Part shown: piece by piece, positions 1 to 10,560 of the stretch
How positions within the stretch are numbered: position 1 is the first letter of the stretch
Layout: each line of letters starts with the position of its first letter
NCBI GenBank assembly: GCA_039720395.1
Contig: CM077827.1
Span: 9,091,991-9,155,990 of the forward strand
Length of the DNA: 64,000 nucleotides
Source of the DNA: Liquidambar formosana
Taxonomy: Eukaryota; Streptophyta; Magnoliopsida; Saxifragales; Altingiaceae
Direction: 5' to 3'
Made by a program: the position numbers and the translations under genes
The notes under the pieces: model-generated
Seen by the model: the letters and a program-made list of their open reading frames with translations, nothing else
The model's database searches: none
Told to the model about the DNA's origin: nothing

Positions 1-735
1 TTGGTCACCCTACAAGCTAAGTTTGTCACTCGAAAAGGTAAGTAGGTCACTCCAAATGGTAAGTTGGTAACTTTTGGTCACTCCAAATGGTAAGTAAGTT
101 ACTTCAAATGGTAATTTGGCCACTTTAAATGTTAAGTAGGTCACTCCAAATGATAAGTTGGTCACTTTTGGTCACTCTAAATGGTAAGTTGGTCACTTGT
201 GGTCACTCCAAATAGTAAGTAGGTCAATCCAAATGGTAAGTTGGTCACTCTAAAAGGTAAGTTGGTCACTCGAAAAGGGTAAGTAGGTCACTCCAAATAG
301 TAAGTTGGTCACTTTTGGTCACTCCAAATGGTAAGTAAATCACTCAAAATGGTAATTTCGTCACTCTAAATGTTAAGTAGGTCACTCCAAATGATAAGTT
401 GGTTACTCTAAATGGTAAGTTGGTCACTTCAAATAATAAGTAGGTCACTCCAACTGATCAGTTGGTCACTCTAAAAGGTAGGTTGGTCACTCAAAAGGGT
501 AACTAGGTCACTCCGAATGGTAAGTTGGTCACTTCTGGTCACTCCAAATGGTAATTTGGTCACTCTAAATGTTAAGTAGGTCACTCCAAATGATAAGTTG
601 GTCACTTTTGGTCACTCTAAATGGTAAGTTTGTCATTTTTGGTCACTGCAAATGGTAAGTAGGTAACTCCAAATACTAAGTTGATAACTTTTGGTCACTC
701 CAAATGGTAAGTTGGTCACTCCAAATGGTAAGGAA
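1..735. repeat. Minisatellite of about 20-bp units (GGTCACTCCAAATGGTAAGT type)
   Basis: Roughly thirty-five degenerate copies of a unit such as GGTCACTCCAAATGGTAAGT run from the window edge to about 735. Variants alternate (AAGTT/AAGTAG, CTCC/CTCT, TGGTAA/TGATAA), and a block containing GGTAATTTGGTCACTCTAAA followed by TTAAGTAGG and GATAAGTTGG recurs near 113, 350 and 550, so there is a higher-order period of about 200-240 bp. No reading frame is conserved. The array is cut by the window start, so its full length is unknown. Confidence 0.93.
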
Positions 736-1288
736 ATGATAATTAGTAAATGGTCCATGGTTCACACGAAATAGTGAGTGGTTCACACAAAATACTAAGT
801 GGTAGTCGCATGAACCTTTAAAAAAAAAAAAAAAAATCTAAAATGAACTGTGAATGGTCATATTCAACAAATCTTCATTTTTCCTTGCAAAAATCAATAC
901 AACTGAAGTAAAATGGTCAACTATATCCTCTTCTCAATCAATCTATGTCTCATCCAAATAAAAATACAAATGGAAAATTCTACCACTCGGGTAAGCGGGT
1001 AAGTTACAATCTAAACAAAACTCGATAATTTCATGGATAATCTAGTAGTAGAAAGAATGATGTAAAAACAACTGAAATGTATAGCATATCAAAGATACTA
1101 TTATTCTAAAACAAAAATGTAAACATAGATTTAAATAACTTTAACTTGAGGGTTGGCTTACCGATTTTGTTTACCGTAAAAACACCCAAGCCGATAGCCA
1201 CGTTCAAGGGAAGAGGAGCTGAAGAGGAGATCTAGTTACGGTATTAAATTGCTACATTCAAGTGAAGCTCCAACCATTTTTAATTCTA
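736..1288. other. AT-rich intergenic stretch, no gene seen
   Basis: Decayed sequence follows the minisatellite, including an A-run near 820-836. I see no open frame, RNA gene or element ends. Confidence 0.6.
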
Positions 1289-1421
1289 TATTTAATGAAC
1301 TCATCTGCTTTGTTCGTTACATCCTAAATTATGTATTTAAAGTTGTTGAAGGATGTTATTTAATGAACTAAGCATTGTTTGTTACGTCCTATGTTCTCTA
1401 TTAAAAGTTGTTGAAGGATGT
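1289..1421. repeat. Two-copy tandem duplication, about 68-bp unit
   Basis: The block starting ATTTAATGAACT and ending GTTGTTGAAGGATGTT occurs twice (about 1289-1356 and 1357-1421) with scattered substitutions. It is an old, non-coding local duplication. Confidence 0.75.
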
Positions 1422-1499
1422 TGGGGAAAGACTATTGCTCATTTATTTGTTAGGGGGTGTAAAGGACATTTACACCCATTAAAATATTAAACTCTCTTG

Positions 1500-2458
1500 G
1501 TGTTGTACATTGTAAACCGGCAGATGCTCCAAAGGCAATGGGTCAAAATCTAATTATAATATTCTTGCAAAATAGGTGTCAGTCGAGCATTGGCCTGGTA
1601 CCATTTATTCTTTTCTCGGTACCATACCGAAAAGCAACAGCAGGTACCGTAGAAACACCCCCAGGTTTTTCCTTCCACAGCACTTTGGTTGGTTCAACAT
1701 GCTTGCTTGAGCAGCTATAACACACCGTTTTGTGCATATATAAAAATTTGCGTTTGGGGCTATGAGGCACTGCGCGTTTGTCAACGAACCCACGCCGATG
1801 ACCTCACTTCTCCAGGTTTGTTGTCTCACCTCCAAAGCTGCTTTGTCTTCCATAGTCACATTTTTTCAAGCATCTATAGATGCAAAGTCGCTTGTGGAAA
1901 TCACGGGATAAATCGCCTTTGGTTGTTAAGTTTCACTGACGAGATTTTACTGGTGAGTTTCGTTTGGCTGGGCTTCCAAGACAAGTTGCGATTTCTTTGA
2001 ATCTGAGTTCGATTTTGTCAATTGGGTTTCATATCTACTATAAATCTTATGTTTACTTTTGGGTTTAGGTGATTTGAAGGAAAGGAGGTAGATTTTGAAG
2101 AAACCCATTTGCTCTCTCTTTCTTTTTCTTTCTCCTCTGATCATAAGAATACAGGTGAGTTTTTCGTCTCCTCTGGTTTCTTTTTGTTTCTATTTTTATT
2201 ATTTTTTTAGGTTTTATTTTTACGCAAGACTTATCCTCCTTCATTTTTAATTGATTGCCGTCCATTTTATGTTCGATTCCATTTTGGGGTTTTCAATTCA
2301 TCTTCAAACCTTCTTGGATTCCAGGTATGTCTTTCTTTTTCAGTGTGTGGCTTGTGATTGTTGTTGGGGTTTCCTCTTATATTCTTGTTTGTTGGATTTG
2401 TGATTTTTTTTCCAGCGCGTTTGTCAATGGAAGCTCTATTATTATGTTCTAATTGTGT

Positions 2459-2490
<32 letters not shown>

Positions 2491-4720
2491 ATTTGTATGA
2501 GGAGTAGTGTTTGATTTTTCATTTTTATTTTGAAATGAGTACAGGGATGCAGGGGTTTTCAAATTCGTTGCTCAGAGTTAATCAACTCAAGGCTTCAGAT
2601 GCAATGGTTGTTTGAGGTTGTAAATTTAATCCATTGATTGCTTTCCATTTTGTTTGGTTTCTTAGAAATAAATAAATTTGAAAACTTCTCGTCTTGTCAT
2701 TTCGATTTGAACACGCCCTTCTTTCTTATGAACCTTGAGGTGTATTTTGTCATTCTTTCTAATACATTGTTCTTATTTTTTGTTTATTTATTTTGAGCAG
2801 GTTGTTTCTCTTAAAATGCCTACTGTGTCACCTGCTAAAAGAGTTGGAAAGTAAGCCAAGGAATGGATTGCTTTGATTGATGATCTGGATACATACAGTA
2901 AGTGAAATTTAATTTGTTGACAAATCCATGTTTTAGTTGATTAATTGTCTATGCTAATTTCATGATTTGATCATTCTTGTCTACCAACATTTTCGTTTCA
3001 GATTTGCCGATTGTAAATCTATATACTTGGGCATGTTACATAAATGGATTGATTTCTTTATAGGGTGTATGTATGTAAATTTATCAATCAAATGACTCTT
3101 TTCAAGTTGCAGATACACAGAAACATGCATATATGGCAGTAGAAAAATTCATGTTTATATATATATAGCAAGATGAGGAAGATGAGAACGAGTTGAAGAA
3201 AGATAAAGCATCTTGTTTGGCTGAGGTGGTAAAGTGGTGGGGTGGGCTAGGTCTAGGGTTCATAGCTATGTATCTAGAAATTGGAAACTGGGCATGAGTG
3301 GAGATGAAGAATGTTTAATGTTTAAATTCTTTATTGAATTTAGCGCAATGCTCTCCTTAGAAGCATGTGATTTAGAATAAGGAGTTAGTGTGTTGTGCGT
3401 ATTGTATAATAATGTTGTACTAGAACTATGAGTTGTCTTACTGGACTTTTTATATCCAACATATTTAGCATAGGACTAGAAATATAAAACACTTACTCTA
3501 TTATAAGCTACAAACTCTTCATATGGAAGTACTGGAGGCAGATTTTGCATTTAAATGTACAAGCAGGAAGGTTATAACTATTTCAAACTCCTTTCTCTGT
3601 TTCTAGAATTCCATTGTATTAATATTCTTTGAATATATATAGCTTTTGTTTATTTTGTTTATTCAAGCAGTGATGCAGGCATGGAGAAGGGAAAAAAACA
3701 TAAGTCAGGTAAGATTCAATGTTGTGATGTGATCGATTACCATGTTATTATTTGATGATTTTCTACTAAAGGAAATTTAAACTTCGCATTTTGGATGTTA
3801 TTTGCAGGTTACAGAGAAGGTCCAAGAGGAAAATTATTGAATCGAGGGATGACTCTGGGGGATACCAATGACAATCTCAGCATCAATTAGGTAGTTATCA
3901 AATATTTCTAATCAAAGATTATGGGACTACCAATTTTGAGGACCAGTTCATGCGGTGCTTTCAAATTTTAAAAAGTTTCCATTGCTACCACTTTTATTTT
4001 GCAGTTTTTGGAAAAACGCTGTGATATATAGCAAAAATTTGTATGTGAATCAATTTTCTCTTATCTGAGTATGAATTGTTTGAATGTTATCAGGAATATC
4101 GATGAAAATTATTAGGGAACTTATGCAATTTTAATATTCTCATCCCATCCCCATCCCATGATAGTGACTCTCTTTGAAATAATAGCCAAAAAAAAAAAAA
4201 ATACACCCCTCTTTGAAATTGTTTCAAAGGCTACTACTACCCACTCTTGGCTCTCAGCCTTTTTTTGAAAAACAAACCAGATTGGGACTTTTGGAGTCCT
4301 CTCCTAATGGTCCGAGACTTCAACAGAAATAAAAAGGTTATTCCAACTTCATTCGACGTTATAACGTCAACCCCGTACAAAGTGCGATAACATCCATCCA
4401 AGGAGGAAATTTACACATTTAGTGCGTCAAATGTCCCCCCCTTAACAAGTACGGAGCACGCGGGTCTTCCCCTAGTAAATATTAAACGTGGCTTTAGTCA
4501 GGACAAAAGCCTCAAATCAGTTCACATGCATATAGTGTACCAGCCACCACAAATTTCCATCGAAACAACACGAGCATGGTCTTAAATCCATAAGGTAAAT
4601 CTAGTAATTAATTACATAGATTGTGAGTCTCCAAGATCCAACACACAACAAACCACCCCCCACCAAAAAAAAAAAAGAAAAAAAGAAAAGAAAAGAAAAG
4701 AGAAGTTCTCGGACCATACA
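1500..4720 (+). other. No firm gene; possible decayed transcription unit
   Basis: A TATA-like CATATATAAAAA lies near 1734 and the following 2.2 kb has T-rich, intron-like character with several short coding-looking blocks. One begins ATGAGTACAGGGATGCAGG near 2536 and runs 26 codons. One begins ATGCCTACTGTGTCACC near 2815 and is broken after 11 codons by TAA. Another near 3815 reads RRSKRKIIESRDDSGGY before a stop. The last has the look of a basic/acidic nuclear-protein segment, but I cannot assign a family. No continuous spliced frame could be built. It could be a pseudogene, a non-coding transcript or chance. A (GT)n run sits at 2457-2490. Confidence 0.25.
2457..2490. repeat. (GT)n microsatellite
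   Basis: GT dinucleotides run almost uninterrupted for about 34 bases (GTGTGTGTGAGTGTGTGTG and on). Confidence 0.9.
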
Positions 4721-4724
4721 ATTC

Positions 4725-4982
4725 CTAATCAAAGCTTTCGTTTATCTTCTGCTGCAATGCGGTTCCGTATTTCACGTAACTTCTCCTCCCTGACCAAGAC
4801 GAAAGATAGGATAAGCGACCAGTGTTGCGGTGAGAACACAAAAATAATTGGCTAAAAGTATTAACAAAATGACATCGTTTGCAAGATTCTCCATCCAGGC
4901 CCGAAAGGTTAGCACACATTCCTCTGTGTATCTCCCATAGCAATGGAACGGATTCATTCAATATAAAACATTTGCAAACCAC
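4725..4982 (-). pseudogene. 3' end of an unidentified gene (copy 1 of 3 in the window)
   Basis: Read on the minus strand, this segment aligns by eye with 17590-17828 on the plus strand. Both have the blocks CAAATGTT, GATACA.A.GGAATGTG and CCTGGATGGA, then a pyrimidine tract ending TTGGT(C/T)AG and a terminal open frame. The terminal frame here (4789 down to 4729) reads REEKLREIRNRIAAEDKRKL and stop. The other copy reads REESLRKLRINLEEAERKC and stop. The charged tail is conserved while most other bases differ, which suggests it once encoded a protein C-terminus. Upstream, one frame reads ECVLTFRAWMEN and then a hydrophobic run that could be a membrane segment; the other copy keeps ECALTFPTWMDN and then stops. 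The 5' exons seen in copies 2 and 3 were not found nearby, so this copy looks truncated. I do not recognise the family. Confidence 0.5.
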
Positions 4983-4999
4983 GCAGCATCAAGTATTTT

Positions 5000-5755
5000 A
5001 CAAATATACATGCATACAATCCAGCTGATGACAAGAAACTTTATAATAACCAGAAAACTAACAAAAAAAAAAAAAAAACAGCGCAAAATGACAACTACTT
5101 ATTTTCAAATTTTTATCACATCAAAATTAACAAACTTTAAAATAAAATAAAATAAAAGCAGCATACATTTAATATTAGAACTCGGAAACAACCTGGTCGC
5201 TATCGAATCTGCCCTGAACTCTACAAACAAGTATATACATGAGAAGCTGCTGGAGATTAATCAAAACACTACCTCTACAGGAGAAGCAGCTGGGTATTAA
5301 TGCCTTGGTACATTTAGGGGTTACTGAATTAAAGAACTACGCCAGTAAATAGTTAAATCTGTGATCCCTTGGCATATGAAAGCTTGCATTAAACTTTCGC
5401 AAAAACCAGATGGCGGCAACTAGGGTTTCATTCTAAGGCTAATTCCCCTATGATTTTTCCGGGATTGACAACTTGCCTTGACTAACGAGAGTATATACAT
5501 GCTCATCAGAGAAAATAACAGTTTTAAGGAGATTGTTACTGTTACACACACAGAGATGTAATAATAGTTCTTTTATTTTATTAGCTTTTCTAATTTTTCG
5601 TCTTCCTTCATATGGACCCGCTTTTAATGAGACGCATGTGTCGTGCACATAAGCATCATAGGATTTCACATATGAATTACAGATGTAATCTCCAATCTCG
5701 AGTGTGCTAGTAAGGAAAATTTTTGGTAGAAATGCGGGTATCGGTTTTTGGGCAT
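5000..5755. other. Intergenic or intron-like sequence, no gene seen
   Basis: AT-rich sequence that on the minus strand could hold intron or 5' sequence of the gene fragment ending at 4729. The longest open frame (73 codons, minus, 5448-5669) has no recognisable motif and no partner in the other gene copies. Confidence 0.4.
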
Positions 5756-5965
5756 TTGTCTTCTGTTTCTTTCTATGTTGCGGTTAACGAAATGCTGGGG
5801 AGCAGTTTATAACTTCTAGAGAATTTAAGACAAGGTGATTGATCCTCTGTCTCCCTTTTTATTCATCTTAGTGGCAGATGATTTTGGTAGATTTGTGATT
5901 TGGTGGACAGAGCTAAGGAGATTGGTGGACAGATCCTCAGAATCAATTGTGTGTGTGTATCTCCC
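5755..5965 (+). mobile_element. LINE (non-LTR retrotransposon) reverse-transcriptase fragment
   Basis: Translation of the plus strand gives VSFYVAVNEMLGSSL, then LRQGD, then after a frameshift DPLSPFLFILVADDFGRFV. The string LRQGDPLSPFLFILVAD is the hallmark of the plant L1-type LINE reverse transcriptase just downstream of the catalytic YADD region's neighbour block. One frameshift and several stops show it is dead. No 5' or 3' LINE end, poly-A tail or target duplication was identified, so only a short internal scrap survives. Confidence 0.75.
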
Positions 5966-6183
5966 AAAGTCGTAGCTATTACAACATTACTTCTGATTTA
6001 AGACTTTTAAACCAAACAGCCTTAAAAGCAGAACCTAATTTTTACCAAGCAAGCTGCGAACTCAAACAGTTCACATATAATCAGCATATCTGTGAACAAG
6101 TCAGTCTAAACCAAATTGAACCAAATTTCGAGATTGCCAAACAGGCTGTCAAGGCCCAAAACCATCCCAATTATGCTTTGCTG

Positions 6184-6582
6184 GGGAACGGCTATTGCAA
6201 CCCCCCATTCCTATAAGCCCACCCCCCATCTTTTAGGTTTTTAAGGTTTTATGCAAAATATAAAAAGTTTTTATGAAAACCGGCCGTGTTGTCCACTAAA
6301 AAACATCATTTTGAACAACTTTGCAGAAGAAAGTTTTTCCAAAATTTATCGTTTAGGTAGACTTTTTGGCAAAAAATGAAATAAAGGGTATAAATGGTTA
6401 AAAAGTATATTTAAATGATAGATTTTAGAAAAACTTTCTTCTACAAAGTTGTTCAAAATGATGTTTTCTAGTGGACATCACGGCCGGTTTTCATAAAAAC
6501 TTTTTATATTTTGCATAAAACCTTAAAAACCTAAAGGATGGGGGGTGGGCTTATAGGAATGGGGGGTTGCAATAACCGTTCT
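6184..6582. mobile_element. Mutator-type hairpin MITE with 9-bp target duplication
   Basis: Two inverted arms of about 190 bp, nearly identical, are separated by a short loop. The left end is GGGAACGGCTATTGCAACCC; the complement of the right end is GAGAACGGTTATTGCAACCC. Both arms contain the blocks AACCGGCCGTG and GAACAACTTTG. The 9-bp direct repeat GCTTTGCTG flanks it at 6175-6183 and 6583-6591. A 9-bp target duplication with long inverted repeats fits the Mutator superfamily. There is no coding capacity, and a transcript would fold into a long hairpin. Confidence 0.92.
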
Positions 6583-6743
6583 CGCTTTGCTGGGGCTGGA
6601 GAGTTGTTAGCATCATCAGAGCCCCAGTGAAGCCCATCAATACACCCCCTCCCAACACCTCTAGCTAGAGCCGAATCCCTAATATCTTCCACCGTCCTGC
6701 TTCCACTAATGCTACTGGGCCTAGGCCCATACATCTCCCCACC

Positions 6744-7677
6744 GGGAACGGCTATTGCAACCTTCCAAATCCCTTAAGTTGCCCCCACCTGATGTCTTCA
6801 CCTCCAAAATTTCCATACCCACCCCTCTCAAAGACCTCAATACCCCTCATTCTCACCCACCCCTCTCACCCACCCCACACCCCATGGCAGTGGACTGGTG
6901 AGAAGAAGAAGAAGCGACGGCGACGGCGACGGCGACCGGCAAGGAAGGGCCACTCCATTTTTTCCGGCAACTCTTCCTTCTTCTTCTTTCTTTTTTTTTT
7001 CCTCTGCTGGTCAGATCTGTGCAAAGGAGGTTTTTTTTTTCAAAACCTCCATTTTTCCGGCGAGGAGGTTCTTCCCCTTCTTCTTTTTTCCGGCGACAAG
7101 GTGGAAGAGAAAGAAAAGGAAAGAAAAAAAAGAGGCTGCCAACGGGAGGGAAGAGGAAAAGAAAAGGAAAAAAAAAAAAGGAAAGAAGAAAAAAAAAAAT
7201 TTCCAAACCTCCATTTTTTTCGGCAAGGAGGTTCTTGACCTTCTTTTTTTTTTTTTTTTTCCGGCGATGGGAGGGAAGAGAAAGAAAAGGAAAGAAAAAA
7301 ACAAAGGCTGCCGACGGGAGGGAAGAGAAAAAGAAAAGGAAAAGAAAAGGAAATAAGAAAAAAAAGGAAAAATAAGAAGAAGAAGAAGAGGGTTCCGACG
7401 GGAGGGAGGGGAGTGAGGGCTGCCGGTGCAGGAGAGGAGGAAGGAAGAAGAGAAGAGGGAAGAGGAGGAAGGAAGAAGAGGATCGCCGGTGGGGTGGGGT
7501 GCCTGAGCCTCGCCGTCGCCGGTGGGGTGGGGTGGGTGAGGGTGCCGGAGCTTGCCGGAGCCGGTGGGGTGGGTGAGGGTACTTAAGCCCTTTTTGGTAA
7601 TTTTACCCCATAATTTTTTTAATTAAAAAATATGGGGGGTCAACTTAGTGTTTTGGGGGGTTGCAATAGCCGTTCCC
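6744..7677. mobile_element. Non-autonomous Mutator-type element with the same ends as its neighbour
   Basis: The left end GGGAACGGCTATTGCAACC and right end GGTTGCAATAGCCGTTCCC are inverted repeats matching those of the 6184-6582 MITE, but the interior differs. It contains GC-rich CGACGG repeats, two degenerate copies (about 7035-7215 and 7205-7370) of a 170-bp block carrying CCTCCATTTTT(C)CGGC(G/A)A(G)GAGG and GAGGCTGCC(A/G)ACGGGAGGG, and a GTGGGGTGGGTGAGGG tract near the right end. Flanks share only CTCCC, so the target duplication is decayed. The long open frames across the purine/pyrimidine tracts are low-complexity artefacts. The GC-rich filler might be captured host sequence, which I cannot confirm. 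Confidence 0.8.
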
Positions 7678-7849
7678 CTCCCTTTAAACCAACCATGTCT
7701 AAACAAATTGTTTAGAAACTGCTTGAAATTGGGAGCCAGCCAGAACCCATTAGATTCAAGATTCACAGGCTTCACTGGAGATATGTGATCTCTCCTCCTG
7801 AGACCAAGGCTAGGATCAGTGGCCTGTGAGTCACACCGACCCATCCCTC

Positions 7850-8612
7850 CTCTAGCTTTCCTTGTGTGCAATGTTCCCCAAACCTCCACTCCCTTTCAAC
7901 TTCAACCTCTGTAACATAGCACAGAGGCTTCGTCCTACCTACATTCCTTCCTTCTTGTTTGCTTTCGGGGCAACCTGCTAATCGCTTCTTCCCCTATATA
8001 AACCCTTGATTTCACTTTCCCTTTCAAAAATCCAAAAGAAAACAAAGTTGTAGGCTTGTAGCCCACCTATACTAATATGTAGGCAACGTTATTCTCCACT
8101 TAAAGAGATCAACTGCATCAAAGCCACTGCCTGAGATTCTATAATGACAACAAAACACAGAAAACAAATCCTTGTAGTTTGGGTTTGGATCCTTAGGTGG
8201 ACAACTTGTTCTCCTTTGTAACCCTCTATTTATTAATAAAATTTCTGTTTTGATGTTGTTGATCAAATAATAATAATAATAATAATAATTAAAAAAAAAA
8301 AACTATTTTAAATTGTATTAATTTTTAAGTAAGAAAAAGTCTTTAATCACAGTTCAAACACAAATTGTGTTTGTTATGGTAACCTATATAAATGTGGTCT
8401 ACTTACTTTCACTAAAGAAGATTGATAATGACAAACGAAAAGTAGAAATGTCTCACACTTTCATTACCTTACTAGAAAATATGGCAAAACCAACAAGACT
8501 AATGAAAAAAATACACAAAAAGCGGTTCATTTACTTCTCTGCAAGCTTAATTTCCATCATTAGAAGGTGCACATCTCATATCTAAATGTAAGATTGAAAT
8601 AAGCACAAGTCA
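7850..8612. other. Intergenic; (AAT)n microsatellite inside
   Basis: No gene or element ends were seen. An (AAT)n run spans about 8266-8290 and is followed by an A-run. Confidence 0.6.
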
Positions 8613-8627
8613 AAGAAGTCAGATATC

Positions 8628-8792
8628 AAGCTAGGTCCCAAGGTGGCTGGCTCGAGTGGAGGTGAAAGATCCCGAGTTCGAATCCCAACACCTTGGTAAA
8701 AAAACCTCCTGGCCAGCGGTTCTTTCCCCTCGCGAACAATGATTAGTCCCTGGTTGAAAGATTTGGGGAAACACTGGGTCTTGACCAAAAAC
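8628..8792 (+). mobile_element. tRNA-derived SINE with perfect 15-bp target duplication
   Basis: The 15-bp sequence AAGAAGTCAGATATC occurs exactly at 8613-8627 and 8793-8807, bracketing a 165-bp unit. Near its 5' end the unit has an A-box-like GTGGCTGGCTCGAGTGG and a B-box-like GAGTTCGAATCCC, as in the internal Pol III promoter of tRNA-derived SINEs. A second diverged copy lies at 61090-61252, sharing AGGTCCCAAG, TAATCCCTGGTTGAAAG and GTCTTGACCAAAA. The unbroken duplication suggests a fairly young insertion. Confidence 0.92.
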
Positions 8793-8807
8793 AAGAAGTC
8801 AGATATC

Positions 8808-10429
8808 CAAAACAGGAAACATTCTAAAGCATGAATCTAAAACTAACCACAAATTTCATCTATCAAATAACTTATCCATGGTTGATATGGCACAAGGTAA
8901 GAATATAATAAAAGGAATAAATAGACACTTAATGGAAGAAAATTTTGCAACCAAGTCAAACCTTCGTTTTGCCCTCGGCTCTGCTCCTTGGGCATATTCC
9001 TGTTCCCTGTTACAAGAAATGAAATTATTCATAACCATGGAAATTTTGTGTTCTTACAAAATTCGATTTACATGTTAACAATTTTTCTACCATATCCACC
9101 CACCCCCCCAAAAAAAAAAGATTTAAAAATTTATATATATATATGATAACACATGCAATCTCTTAGGCTAATATTTTTTCCTCCTTGATATAAGTCACTG
9201 TCCACTGAGTGAACATATATATATATATAAATAAATAATTAAAAAAAAAAAAAAAGGTGTATAAAAACACTCTTTTAATGAAAAATTCTAATTCTCCCTT
9301 CTCACTTCAAATGGAAGGGGGGCAATAATACAAGACTTTACGTATTCCTCAGGAGCCATGAAAAGACCTCTGCATATTAAGGCCATAAGTTCACTTTTCT
9401 GATTCTTAAAAAGATTTATTGGATGTATTATTTTATCACAAGAACAATACTTGTAAACATGTCCATGTTGCTAACTTTCTCTCCAAAGAGGTGGTTCATA
9501 TCCACATTTTCCCAAAGACAAGAAAAATTGATCATCTTGCCAAGTTGATGAGCTACAACTGAAAGACCTTCTAGAGGTTGCTGAATACAAAACTCCAATC
9601 TTCAATCTCTTTCAACGTTTAGTAGACATGTTAAAATGTTGTGTTGGAAATCCCATGCCAATTTATCATCAGATTCATCCTATGGAGGAATTTGCAATTA
9701 CTAAATCTACTAATTGAACATCTACTTTTAAGATTTTCCTCAAGATTCAACCTCGTAAGCCATTGAAAAAATTCTACAACTATGGGATGCCATGGATACA
9801 AAACAGAATAAAGGTTCTGCACATCATATAAAAAAATCTAAATTATATGGTGACACAAAAGATAGCAACTGTGGGATGCCATCTCTCAAAGTTCCTTAAT
9901 TAGTTAACTAGAATCATCTCAAAGAAAAATGTAAGAAAGATTTAAGAAATTATAATGACATAAATAACCAAACCAGCACGTGAATTTGAGCTTTGTAAAT
10001 GTTTCTCAGCTTTGTAAAGGCCGACGGTTTTTGTAAAAAAACACTTGATACAAATCAAAAGAAAAACATCCCTACTTTTGCCTAGTGTTCGGTTGAGCAA
10101 TTTGAAGAAAAAAAAACGTGGATTGTTGAAATTATGGGATTTTAAAGTTCATAAATTTAAAACTGTCAAAATTATGAAGTTTTTTATTTGGCTATATGAA
10201 TTAAAATCATAATTTTAAAATGAAATTTGCAATTTTTAAAATTTGAAACTTTAAATAGAATTTGACCCCTCCCCCAAATTCCCAAATTTTGAGTTAAAAT
10301 ACTTATTAGAGTTTTAAAAACTCCTACCTTAACTAGTTAAACACAAAATTCTATTCTAAGAATTTCTTAAATTCCATTTTGAAGGCAAATTCTACTTAGA
10401 AATTCATCAAGTAAAAACACTCATGCACT
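8808..10429. other. AT-rich intergenic, no gene seen
   Basis: Contains TA runs (about 9131-9145 and 9216-9230) and A-runs. No conserved frame, RNA gene or defined element. Confidence 0.6.
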
Positions 10430-10560
10430 ATATTTGGATAAAGAATTTTGAAGTGAAATTTGTCTTTTGAGATGGAATTTGTAAAAAATTTATAAAGGAA
10501 CTCTTTTACAAAATTTTTACAAATTCCACCTAAAAATTCATTATCCAAACATAGCGCGGG
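10430..10560. mobile_element. Small hairpin MITE-like element
   Basis: The left arm TATTTGGATAAAGAATTTTG and the complement of the right arm (TGTTTGGATAATGAATTTTT) pair imperfectly over about 55 bp, meeting in the TTTATAAAGG centre. Ends and target duplication are unclear, so classification stops at hairpin element. Confidence 0.5.

Larger units (their letters stand above)
6149..7844 (-). pseudogene. Possible small gene split by two Mutator-type insertions
   Basis: On the minus strand an ATG at 7844 opens MGRCDSQATDPSLGLRRRDH and continues without a stop to 7678, where a 934-bp element is inserted. Beyond it (6743 to 6592) a frame reads MYGPRPSSISGSRTVEDIRD and then ARGVGRGCIDGLHWGSDD, up to the second element (6184-6582). 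After that element it would end at a TGA at 6149-6151. A TATA-like run (TATATAG on the minus strand near 8000) lies upstream. The segments between insertions are GC-richer than the surroundings and look coding, but removing one target copy at the first insertion does not give a clean in-frame join. No family recognised. It may be a host gene remnant or chance. Confidence 0.27.

Noticed and set aside
1..735. CRISPR-like spaced repeats
   Set aside because: Units are contiguous and degenerate with no unique spacers, and the surroundings are plant nuclear DNA.
6792..7375. Several overlapping open frames of 97-152 codons on both strands
   Set aside because: They run through poly-purine/poly-pyrimidine tracts inside a non-autonomous transposon; composition is almost all Lys/Arg/Phe and no family motif is present.
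8640..8700. tRNA gene suggested by GTGGCTGGCTCGAGTGG and GAGTTCGAATCCC
   Set aside because: No cloverleaf can be completed and a 15-bp target duplication brackets a longer unit, so it is a SINE.
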